This document shows, one piece after another, positions 35,187-46,700 of a stretch of 64,000 nt of DNA. Under the pieces are notes generated by a model. It saw only the letters and a program-made list of their open reading frames with translations, was not told the origin of the DNA and did no database searches. Source of the DNA: Tetrahymena elliotti 4EA (Eukaryota; Ciliophora; Oligohymenophorea; Hymenostomatida; Tetrahymenidae); the NCBI GenBank assembly GCA_000231825.2, contig JH720307.1, forward strand, positions 892,880-956,879. The letters are read 5' to 3'. A program made the translations under genes and the position numbers. Position 1 is the first letter of the stretch, and every line of letters begins with the position of its first letter.

Positions 35187-38100
35187 ATGTCTCATAGCCT
35201 TAATAGCTAAATTGTCTTTAAAAAGCAAAAAGAAGATAAATTTATCCTAAGCAACATGCTTTTTAAGATGAAAATAAAAAATCAAATGAAAAAGCTTCTA
35301 GATAGGACATGTGTAAGAAGATACAATTTAACTAAATTGTATAGCAGCTTCTTAAATGATAAGGCATCAGAAATATGCTAAGAAAATAATCATTAACTAG
35401 GAAATAAAGTGTAAAATTTATACCAAAACATAAATATGTAGCATCTGCTTAAATAAAATGAAAAAATGCAAGCATAATACAAAAAAGAGTTAATGTAAAA
35501 AAAGTAGAAGTATTAGTACTTTAAGGAGTTAATTTATGATTACATCATTAACTATCCTGTATTTAACCCATCAAGCAGCTTAAAGTTAATGTGGGATTTT
35601 ATAGTTAATATTATTTGTATAACTATAATGTTCTTTATCCCTATTTGCTTTCTCTACAGTAAGTCTCTCTCCTCACTTCTTGGAAATTAGCTGAATATTA
35701 TTAGCCCTTTTCTACTTATTTTTGATTTTCTTATTAAACTTAACACAGGTTTTTATACCCAAGGGTAGATGTGTAAATCAAGAATAAAAATTTTAGTAAA
35801 TTTCCTTAAATTTAATTGGTTTAGCGATTTAGTACCTCTCTTAATATACATAATTAACTTTTTTTTGAACTAAATATTTCATGATTAAATTAACTTAGAA
35901 GTATTGAGCATACTCTTATTTTTATTTTTTACAAGAATTACTTAATTGTTAAAAATGCTTCAAACTATTGAAGAAAGATTTTAATTGAATTTGAAGGCAT
36001 CAAATATGATTTAGCTTTTATAAGTTTTTATACTAATTTTGTTTGTTTCTCACTTCTTTGCAAGTTTTTGGCTCTATCTAGGCTTAAAATCTTCTTATAA
36101 GCAATAACAATAAACATGGTTAAACATAAAGAATATAGAACATGCAGATTGGACAATATAATATTTATAATCTTACTATTATGCTACAGTAACTATGATT
36201 ACAGTGGGCTATGGCGATATCACACCCTAAAATCCATAAGAAACAATATTTTGTATTTTTTCTATGATGATTTGCTGTGGTGTTTTTGCTTACTCTATTA
36301 ATTAAGTAGGTAAAAATAAAACCTTTTAAGTTAATAAATCAATACAATTTTTTAATACTTTTAAATTTATAAAAAAATCAAAAGCAAACAAACTTTTTGA
36401 GCTAACTTATGATTTTATCATGAAAAGGTATCAAAAATTTTATGTGATCAATAAGAGTAAGAGGGTAAAGTTAATTTTTATAAAGATTTACGAGAGAAAT
36501 CATCTTTATTATCAAAAAAAACTGACTACTTAAAATTGATACTATATCCCATCTAAATTTTGTATTTTAAATTGATTAGCTTCAAAATGCTTTTGATTGA
36601 TAAAATAATTTTTAAAATCTATATATCAAGTGATTTTTTTCAACCTTCCCAGAATTTTGTTCATTTTTTTTTTTCTGATAGATTTATTGTTTATTATTTT
36701 TAATAAATTTAGGTAACATATTTAAGTAGTTTTTTCACTTAGAAAATGACATAAAGTAAAACATGAAAGTAATAAGCAATTACATGAAGAATAAGAAAGT
36801 TAATTAAGAACTCTAGTATTAGGTAAAGCAATATCTTAACTATTATTGGAGAGAGGAATCTTCATAAGATGTTTAATAAGAGAATAAGATTATTAATTAA
36901 TTATCAAATGGTTTAAGAGAAACTCTTTTGATGGAAGCTAATAAGCTAGCTCTTATTGATTCACCTATATTTAGAGAAAATTTTAGTCCATAGGTAATTA
37001 TAAAAACTATTCCTTTAATTTAAGAGATGAGATTTACACCTGAAGAAATTATATTTGATGAGGATAAAATTGACTATTTAGAAGGAGCAATTTATTTTAT
37101 TGAGAAAGGAAAAGTTGAAATTTGCAGTTATTACTCTCACCCTATAGTCAAGAGACAATAAATGGTGAATAAAATTATTGAATTAAAGGGAGGAGATTCT
37201 TTTGGTTAAATAAGTTTTTTTACAGGAAAAAAAAGGATATTTTCTGTTAGAAGCCTAGATTTTTGTAGATTACTTGTTATTAAAAGGTAAGATTTCATCC
37301 AGCTTTTATAAGAATATCCTGATGATTATGAAAAATTTTGCATGATTAAAGATAATATTTTATAATATAATGATACATCTATAATACAAACTAGATGTTA
37401 TGCTTGTAAATCTTCTAGTCATTTGATATCAGAATGTCCTTATATTCATTTTTTGCCAAATAGAAACAATATTTTTATCTTAGAAAATAAGGTGATGCAG
37501 AATAGAACTGATTTTAATAGAAGGAAAAAATACTCTTAAATTGATCTTTCTGAATTGTTAGAGGGAGCAGTAGAGATCTTAGATAAAAACAAAGATATTA
37601 TTATGTAAAATTTTGAAAATAATTATATGATTTAGACCAATAGCTATCATGATGTTGAGGAGGAAGAGCTAATTGAGGATGAAATTGATCAGCAAATTCA
37701 ACCAAATAATAAACAAAATATTAGAAATAATTAAATTGTTATCTAAAATCCTAAAATAAGCTCACTAGTTAGTATAGGTCAAAAGTTTGAAGGAGAACCT
37801 TCATTTTAGCCATAACAATAGAATATAATTAATACTGAATTAAAAATAGAATCTATTGCTCCTACAAGTCAAATAAGCTAGAATTTTAATAACTAAGAGA
37901 GTTAGCTAAGAATTAACTCTAATCTTTTTAGCAACCTAAATAATCCATAGTATTTAGAAAACACATAAAATAGATCATGTAGTAAATTAAAAAGAGGAAG
38001 TTAACTAAGTTAAATCACATCATAAAACTCTATAAAAATATAAAATCTTGAAGATTAACCTTAAAGAAGCTCTATCAGCTTAGGAGATTAAATAATTCAT

Positions 38101-39153
38101 GAGTTTCATCAGGCTAATAATATTAATAACAACAACAATAATTGTAATAGCCCTTAAAACACCTAAAAAAATTACAATGAAGAAATAAATTATTTTGCTT
38201 CATAAAAAAATAGAAATCAAAAATTAATTTAAAATGGTAAATAAATCAATGGATAAGTTAGTAGTTAGAACTAAATAATAGTGAATTCAAGTCAAAAAAT
38301 CAGAAGCTCTTAACAAATAATAGCAATACCTTAAGGATTAAATTAATTTAAAATCAACCAAACAAGTAATCAAATAACATCAGAAAGAGAAATTCCAATC
38401 TAATAGTTGCTTACAAATATTTTAAAAATTCAAAAACACAACTCTCTTGTTTCTAATTAACAAAAAGATTCTCAATAGGCTAATCTAAATACAAATAATT
38501 AATACGAAAATGTCAAACACATTTTAAATTATTTGGATCAACTTGGCTTTAACAAATACGATAATTAGTTGAGCAATATAGAATTTGCAATGGAAAGCTT
38601 TAAAAATTATGTTGTATACTTCCCTTACAATAATTTATAAAGCATACTAGTATAAATAAATGCATAATATACTAAACTTGACTAATCTAGAAAAGTTTCA
38701 ATTTCATCAAACCATCATTAATAAGTTATGTAAGCTATGAATAAAGTAAACAACAATCTAAAATCTCTAAGAAGAAAGTCAATTTTTAATCAAAATTAAT
38801 TCTAAACTTTCATGCAAAATAACTAAAACACAAAAAATTTGGATAATCAAAAAACTTTAGGTTCGAAAAAGAAATTTAGGACAAAAACTGTGGATTTTAA
38901 TATAGAAGAATCTAATACTAAAGATTAGAAGCAAATTATCTCTAAATTATCCAACGAGTTATCCTTAAATCAATCTAATACACCGTTTGGAATAGAATTT
39001 AACAAAAATCAAATAAATGAATCATATGACCAAGAAAAAATGTTGGTATTTGAATAAACTAATATCACCTCAGATTCTATTATACCTATTTAAAACATTA
39101 ACATACTCAACCTTAAATCAGAAAATGTTTCATATTTCTAATAATACAAATGA
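35187..39153 (+). CDS. 6-TM K+ channel with cyclic-nucleotide-binding domain and CCHC zinc knuckle
   Basis: Two exons, 35187-36309 and 36713-39153 (403-nt intron), 1,187 residues, TGA 39151-39153. After a basic cytoplasmic N-terminus, hydrophobic segments S1-S6 run from about residue 130 to 375. The S4-like helix is poor in Arg (LFFTRITQLLKMLQTIEERF). The pore carries TVTMITVGYGDITP with the K+-selectivity filter GYGD at ~341-344. A C-linker precedes a cyclic-nucleotide-binding fold (~455-590: AIYFIEKGKVEIC, GGDSFGQISFFTGKKRIFSV). Immediately after comes CYACKSSSHLISEC (603-616), an exact C-X2-C-X4-H-X4-C zinc knuckle. The remaining ~570 residues are Asn/Gln/Ser-rich. It should conduct K+ in a ciliary or plasma membrane under voltage or cyclic-nucleotide control. 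In the cNBD, R-I-F replaces the more usual R-x-A, so ligand binding is uncertain. Confidence 0.93.
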
Positions 39154-39494
39154 TTTATCTAAGTTAGGATGATCAATTTTAATGATTTATTCCTACTAAA
39201 ATTATTTAAAAACTAAAAATCGAAGAATTAAATCTTTTATCAAAAAAAATAAAATTTTTTTGTTCAAAGTTTGAATTAAGAAAATTGAATGAAAACAATA
39301 AACTATTTAAATGTTGTAATTTTAAGTTATTCAAATTAATAAATAAGAAAAAACTCAGTTAATTGAATTTCTCTTAACTATTCTCATTTACTATTTCTTA
39401 TATAAAATTATTAAATAACAAACTCTAAATTAAGCATGGATCGATCGATATGATTAATTTTTAAATGGTCTTATTTCGTAAATTACTTTTTTAT
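39154..39494. other. Short convergent intergenic region
   Basis: About 340 bp separating the 3' ends of the channel gene (+) and the PDDEXK_2-like gene (-). Nothing recognised. Confidence 0.5.
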
Positions 39495-40686
39495 TCAATT
39501 ATAAAAAAATTAATAAAAACTCATATTTATTTAAACATAAATTCTAATTTTTGATAAGATTTGATTTACAATAAATAAATTTATATTTTAATACTTGCGA
39601 ATTTGAATTTTAAAAATAGATTATAAATAAATTATAAATATTGTCACTATGTGTTATATTTCCATGGCATGTTCAAAGAGAGTTTCATCATCGATATTTT
39701 AATCATTAATGATAATTTGTTAAATAGTATCAATAGATTATTGGTCCAACCATTTCTTTAAGCATTTTATTTTTTCTGATGCAATTTTTTCCTAAATTGT
39801 GTACTTTAGAATAATCACTAAAGATTTAATTGATTTTCTTTTCAGATTTTTTATTTTTTTACCTGCTACTAAAAATCAAGAGTTTGTTGATATCTCATTA
39901 AATAGTTTTCTTTAAAAAGTCTCTTTGCAAGATTTTCACTTGGAGTTCCTCATAGATCCATAGCATTATAAGCTCTTGAAATAATCTCTGACATATTTTA
40001 AGGTATTTATTTTTATTTTTTACAATAACAAAAAAATCTAAGCCAATCAATTTTTTTTTAAATCTTTTTTTCTCTTGCTTCTAATTATTGAGATAATAGA
40101 TACTTTTCTTTTTAAGATTAATTCTAACTAACTTTTGCCACTCATCAGCTTTTCTTAAAATTTAAATGCTTTTAAATTGATACACTTACATTTCTCATAA
40201 TTATCTTCTACACTTTATTTAGATTGATAAATACTTGTTTAGCATCCAGCTCATAATAAATTATTTCAGATGGGTCTTCGCTTTCAAGGTTGAAATTATG
40301 AAGAATTATCATCTAAACCTTTTTCATATCTCCATCATCATCATTCATACCATTTGCTAATAACAGAGATAAATAATAATAATCTCTTGCATTGAGTTGT
40401 ATATAATTTTTACTTTTCATTTCTAATATTACATTTATATTTTTTGATGAACATAACACATCTGTTACACAGTCATTAAAACTATTTTCTTTTGAATTAA
40501 TATCTTCAAACCCTTTAAAGTTGTTAATTTGAATTTATTATTCTTATTCTCATCATCATCTAAATTTAGGAGGGTCTGAAGAAAATCATTAAGAAGTATT
40601 TCATCTTTAAAGAGAAACTGAAATGTTTCAATCTCTTTTAAATCAGCAAAATCTATATTATCTTTAGTTTTTCCTTTATAGCTCAT
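39495..40686 (-). pseudogene. PDDEXK_2 (Rpn-type) nuclease/transposase-like gene, apparently damaged
   Basis: Start ATG 40686. The first ~57 codons include TFQFLFKDEILLNDFLQTLL, like the opening of Rpn/PDDEXK_2 proteins. Coding then continues in the -1 frame from about 40516: NSFNDCVTDVLCSSKN, VILEMKSKNYIQLNARDYYY, QMIILHNFNLES. The order D..E-x-K (Asp at 40460-40462, Glu at 40421-40423, Lys at 40415-40417) and the downstream R-x-x-Y-Y match the PD-(D/E)XK core. After one or two introns, ADEWQKLVRI, SRAYNAMDL, a TGA at 39950-39952, then TPSENLAKRLF and RYQQTLDF follow in one frame, and a last exon has YTIQEKIASEKIKC. The TGA could instead be removed if the intron acceptor is the AG just after it. 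Two apparent lesions suggest a decaying mobile-element-related gene, but a 23-nt intron, a programmed frameshift or sequence error are alternatives. The family call is by motif, not search. Confidence 0.6.
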
Positions 40687-42861
40687 TACTATTTTTTTAT
40701 TTTAAATTTATGTTTAAAAATATTTATTATTTAAAATAAGAGGTTAAATCGCTCCTTAAATAACAAAAAAGTTATTCTAACTTTTGATATTTAAATTAAA
40801 AATACCCACCAATTTTTTGCAAGTCCTCCAATATTTTAAGAGTTAAAAAGTTAAAATGGAATAAATTATTTTAGAATCTGAATTTGATTTGTTCTAGAAT
40901 TATTTAGTTAATCTAAAAGTTTGAGTTTAGTCATTAAAACTTTTAAAGAAAACATTATTTTAAAAATTAAAGAGTTTCAAGCATCATCCATATAAAATAA
41001 AAAAATTATCCATCAAGATAATATATTAATATTTTATATTAAATGCTATTTACCATGTAAAGTATGACTATTATTTATGAAGATTATTTTTTTAAATTAT
41101 TCATTTTTTTGTTTAACTTTTAAGTAGTTTAATCTAAGGCAATTTTAAATTAGATTAATTTGGTATTTTTATAATTCTTACATAGGTTTAGTTTAAGATA
41201 TTGTCAATATCAAATATTTTTATAAAACATCTTTTTGTCAAATCTATTTTTAAATATCTTTTCTGAAAAAGTGATATTTTGAAAAATCAAATGAGTTAAT
41301 AATAATTTGCAAAAAATAAAGTAGATTTGAATTCTTACTATTTTTATGGTTTTACATTTATGTGAATAAAGAATAGTATTATTTGAAAAAAGATCATTTA
41401 AATGGTACAATTTTGCATATAAAGGATAACCAACTGAATCTTTTGTAGAAAACCTATCCTAAATATCTTAAATTAATATCTATGAAACTGTTTTTTAAAG
41501 TCTAAAATTTAAAAATGCTAAGCTTATTTTTTAGCTCAACCAGCTTATTATTAGACATTCTAATTTTTATGTGTTTTGTTTTCCATGTGTTTATCGTTTA
41601 TTGATTATAATAAAAGATTAAGAAATGTTGAATTAAATTAGTAAAAGTAAACGAAAAGTTGAAAAAAGAGTACAATTAGAATTGAATTAATTTAATTGAT
41701 TTATATTTAATTTGTTTTTTAATCAAATTATAGAATGTTTTTACATTTCTACTTAAACTAAATTTATTATCTTAGGGTTTGAAATATTTATCTTTATTCA
41801 ATTAATTTTAAAATAAATTTATAAATTTTTTTTCATTTAAAAAATATGAAAGAATAGACGAGCCTATCTAATTTCAAAATAGTATTTTTCACTTTAACTT
41901 TATTATTTGGCTAAATACTCCTATCCCTATTTTAACAAAAGTTTGTTATGTATTATAATTATTTAAGTATGTTACCAAATAAAGAGGTAAAGATAGTTTA
42001 CAAGTTTTAATGAACTAATAGAATTTGCTATTTCTAAGCAACCAGAATTATCAATTTATGTTTCTCTTTTAAATTAAAATAATAAATATTTATTTTTAAT
42101 TCATTTTATTTTTCAATCAATTTTACAGAAAATGTAATTTCAAAGAATAAAGAGTTTTTATTTCCTTAATATCAAATAAAAACTGTTGAATAGCTTACTC
42201 TTAAATATTGCATCTCCTTTCAAATTAAAAACGTTATTTAAAAAACTTAAGTCATGGCAAAGATATTTACCAAAAGCTTAACATTAAACTTTAAAGATCT
42301 TTGTAACCTACGAATTTCTAGGTAAGACTGCTTATTTCTGCTAGTGTGACTTATGCATAACTTGTTTTTATTTCAAGAAAAAACATCTTAATGAGTTTTT
42401 ATAATTCAATTTTTTTTATTTTTTTATGATTAAATAATTCATTTTATAAATAATTAAATATAATTTAAATACTTATAGGTAGAACAGATATTTTATAAGT
42501 TTTAAAAGCTTTCTTTTAACTATTTCACAATCTTTTTCTAATCCTATTAGTTTTTATTTCTTCAAAAAAAAAAGTTTATTAAAATTATTGAAAATTATAA
42601 TTTTTACTCAGTAAGACTTATAGATTTAACTTTAAAAAATTAAGTTTCATCCAAATCAGCCAACTTAAAATGAAAAAAAGTTAATTAATTCTATATTAAG
42701 TTTATGAAAATCTACATCGCTTTCAGAATAAGTTTTTGTATCTAAAACTTTAATTTGATTTAAAATCAATAATTAATATAAATTTAAAACACTAAAAATT
42801 ATACATTAATCTAGAAAATAAATATTAATCAAGTACTATTCATTTTCAATCAAGCATTAAA
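40687..42861. other. AT-rich region with weak exon-like stretches
   Basis: No confident gene. A plus-strand segment at about 42128-42322 looks exon-like: it is preceded by TTTTACAG, is open in one frame (NVISKNKEFLFPQYQIKTVE and onward) and ends at AG/GTAAGA. A minus-strand segment at about 42540-42740 is also open and contains LADLDETQFFKVKSISLTEQ. Neither could be joined to a start and stop, so both are leads only. Confidence 0.3.
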
Positions 42862-43215
42862 TCAATTTTTTTCTCTTTTTGTTTCTGTCATAACTATTAA
42901 AAGTTACTTCATTTTCATCTTTAACTTTTCAATTAAGTTAAATTTTTATAAGAAAATTAAATGAAATATATTAATTATACGTATTTTCTTAAATATTTGA
43001 AGTGCATAAGTTATTTTCTAAACTTCACAGACTACTCTTAGAGATATTGAATTTCCGTTATCTTCTAAATATTCAAATTTTTCAAATTTAAATTTCGATT
43101 TCTCTAACATTTAAAAAATATCTAAGAAATCTTATTTAAAAAAATTAGGATTATTTTTTATTTTAGCAAATATATCCTGAGATATATTTTTTTACATTTC
43201 TTAACCTTCTTCCAT
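42862..43215 (-). CDS. Short unknown ORF, possibly first exon of a spliced gene
   Basis: 117-residue frame, ATG 43215 to TGA 42864-42862. The first ~65 residues look genuinely coding (MEEGQEMQKNISQDIFAKIK, DFLDIFQMLEKSKFKFEKFE, GNSISLRVVCEVQKI). The rest becomes hydrophobic and Lys-rich like intron sequence, so the gene probably splices near 43020 into exons further left (see 42540-42740). No family recognised. Confidence 0.4.
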
Positions 43216-43778
43216 TTTAGCTATAGTAAATATTTTTATTAATAATGCACTTTTAAATAACAATACACTAAAAATTTTACACAAAATTAAATTATCATTC
43301 CCAACAACACCATAAAACAAAATTTTTATCTCTCAGCTTAAAATTAAAAAATAAAAATTTTAGTTTTTTATTTAACTTTAAAATAAAATAACTTAATTAA
43401 ATTATTTAAAATAATTGATTTCATTACTTTTAACATATTTCAGTATCTAATTTGTTTTTGTATTTTTTGTATCATTAGGCTTAAAGATACTAAAGAAGAG
43501 TTTAATGATTTTTTTAAAAAAAATAAATTTAATTTATTTAATCATAAATTAATCTACAAAATATAAGTTGAGATATGCAAAATACAATAACAATTTTCTT
43601 TTAGGAGCCTTAATTATAAATCTATAAAATGGCAATAAGAATATATATAAAGTTTAATAAATATGACAACTATTACAGTAAAATAAAATTAATAATATAA
43701 TTTATGATTAAATTTAATTGAAATTGTTTTAATTCAATTTATGATTTATAAATATTAAGTTAAGGTAGTCGATTACTA
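43216..43778. other. AT-rich intergenic region
   Basis: Nothing recognised. Contains the 3' flank of the large coiled-coil gene to the right and the upstream region of the short minus-strand ORF to the left. Confidence 0.45.
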
Positions 43779-46700
43779 TCAAAGCAGCTACACATATCCT
43801 TCACTTTGAAGATATTTTATAGAGTCCTTATCTGTTTTAATCATCCTTCCTTCTGTGTCAAATATGTAAAATCCATTAGCATCTTTTAAGTAACCAACTT
43901 CATCCCTATAGCATCTAAGTTTCTTTTCATTTTTCAACTCTAGTAATCCTTTTTAAAATAAAGTTAAATTAAAATATGCTTTTTTAATTAATTAGAAAAT
44001 AAATAAATTACTTGTTATTTGGTCTATAATCTTATAGATGTTATTCTGCATTTTAACTGAGTTGAGGACATCAATATACTCTTAAAGATTTGTGGAATTC
44101 TTCAATTTATTTCCAGATAGTTAATCAGAATCTCTGATATTATTACTTTTTTATGAGTTGATGCTGATTTTGTTTTAATTGGCATGAGAAAATCCAAGAT
44201 TACTGTTTTCTTCTTCATTGTCTTCTTCGTTAATTTAGTTGAGTTGCATATTTTTTAAAGTTGAAAGTCCTTGTGTTTACTTGAACTTGCTGTTTGGTGT
44301 TGAATTTTGTTAAGAAGACATTTCATCTTCTCCTTCATCATCGTTTTCATAAAACTCTCCACTGTCACTCATAGCATCAATATTATGTTCATTAAAATCT
44401 TCAAATTAATCAAGTAAATCTTCTAAATTTTAAGATTAGTCTGGTGTTTTTATGTTCTATGACTGCTTTAAGTTTTTTAAATCATTATGCTATGACTTAA
44501 ATATTTAGCTTTTTTACATTTTTTGTATGTTATTTTATTGATCTTATGTGGCATTTTAATGTAAATTTTTATCTTATTATATTTCATAGCTATTGTTAAG
44601 GCTGCCTTAAGGAGTTGCAAATGAAGAATCACTTTTGTTTTTTAATTCTGGTTACTTTTAACTATTGAATGCTAAGTGTTAGTTAAATTATGGAGTTTAT
44701 TGAGATTGTTACCCAATATTAGATAGACTTTAATAGTTTTAACCACCTTCATTTAAATTAGAGAATTAAGGATCCTTCTGCTATTTCTAAAACATTTCTT
44801 GTTGTCTATATTGCTAATTGACTTACTAAAAGCTATTATAATCCAAATAAGGATTTTCTATTTTATTATTTATATTTTAATTACTTCCTATTGAGTTTTA
44901 TCTAGATTTTTAATTATTTAAGGGAATATTGAAGTTTTAGCTATTTGATACACCGTTTCCGTTTGCAAGAGAATCTTATAATTAAAATTATTACTACTAC
45001 TACTATGGGATTCTGTTAAAAGGAGTGTTTGCATTTGATGATCTAGATGAAATACTACTCTTTTAACATCCATCTACAAAATCAAAATTTATAGGATCAC
45101 TATCGTTGCTAACACCAGATTTTTAAATAAACTAATTATCTTGGTTCATAAACATTTACTTATTTGTGAATTTATTTAGTGACTCTTGAAGAGCTTTCTA
45201 TCCAAAATTATTAAAATCAAGTTCATTACTTCTAGATTATTATTTTAGCTTATTTTCTAATGGGTTATTAATATTTTCGCTTACTATTTCATTACCATCA
45301 TATGGAATTGAATATGTTTAAAATCTATTTTATTATTAACTAACTCTCAGATTTGTAAGTGAAGATTAAAGTTGTTGGGTTTATTCATTTTATTTTTATT
45401 TTTGTTATTCAGAATTTTATTTTCTTAGAGTACTACTTTTCATTTTTTATGCTTCATCATCTTCGCCTTCGGAACTCTCAGCATTTAGGTATATTTTTTA
45501 TAATTTTTAAGGCTCATATTCTTCAAAATCTTCATCGTCGTCATTAAATTATTCAGAAAATCTATTGTGAGTGGGTCTAAATTCACTACTAAATTTTTAA
45601 GCAGAGGAGTCTGGAGAAGTAATTTGTTTCATAGAAGCGTTTCCAGAAATGTTAGATTTCAAATGTTTTTGTGTATTAATTAATATTTACTCATCAGATA
45701 TACTATCTTTTTAACTAGTTTAGAGGGTGGTTTTGTTTTTATCAAAAAACTAAGTTTCAGTAGATGACATTTATGTTGCTTAAAGAGGAGTGCGTGATGG
45801 TGGGTGAACAAAAGGTTATTACTTTTAATTATAGACATAAGAGTTATTAGCAGAGCTGATAATGCTATTTTATTTAGAATAATTTTCTGAACTGAATTAA
45901 GCATTTTCTATCAATCCTTAGGTAAAGTTTGTGTTGCTCATAGATTTTTAAGTTGAGTTAGTTTAATATACTGTTAAATTACTGTCAGTTGATGGAAGAG
46001 ACTTTTATTTTTTAGATGATGAATCAGATTATTTTATTTTAATTTTTATTCCAGGAAGGCTTGATAAAGATGATAATGGTTATTTATTGAGATTTATTTA
46101 TTAAATTAAATTCTATATTTTTCTATCCATATCTTCTTTAGTTGAGTTGAGTTTTCTTTCAAGCAATTCGAATTTTTACTTTTTGTATTCATCAATTTAA
46201 TGTAAATTTTTAGCTAATTTTTATAAAGAATTGTAAATCCCTTCAAGTTCATTAGATTCATATTTAAATTCAGAGTTTAAAATACGATTCTATTGATTAT
46301 TTAAAACATTTATTCTTTCATTTATTTCTTCAAATTACTGTAACAACTTCTCATTTGATTCATTGTTGACTCTTACTTTTTAGAAGTCTTAATTTAACTT
46401 TGTGTACCAGTTCTGGAGAACTTTCATATCCTAATTAAATCTCATAATTTTTTCATCCAGCTTATTTTGTCTTTCTAAATCTGGCTTGGTGTTTATCATC
46501 AATTTCTATTCTGCATCTAAAGAATAAAGCTTTTCATTTAAATTTCTCTCAAGCTGCTTTAGTTTGAGGTCTGAGTCATTTTTGAATTGAATAGAACTAT
46601 TTGAAAATTAAGGTAACAACTTCAATTCATCAATTTGATCCTAAATCTATTAAGCTTTCTAGTCGACTATTTCTTTAAACTATGGTTTGATATCTCCTAT

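Noticed and set aside
36116..36301. Plus-strand ORF of 61 codons at the channel pore
   Set aside because: It is an out-of-frame reading of the exon that encodes the GYGD pore.
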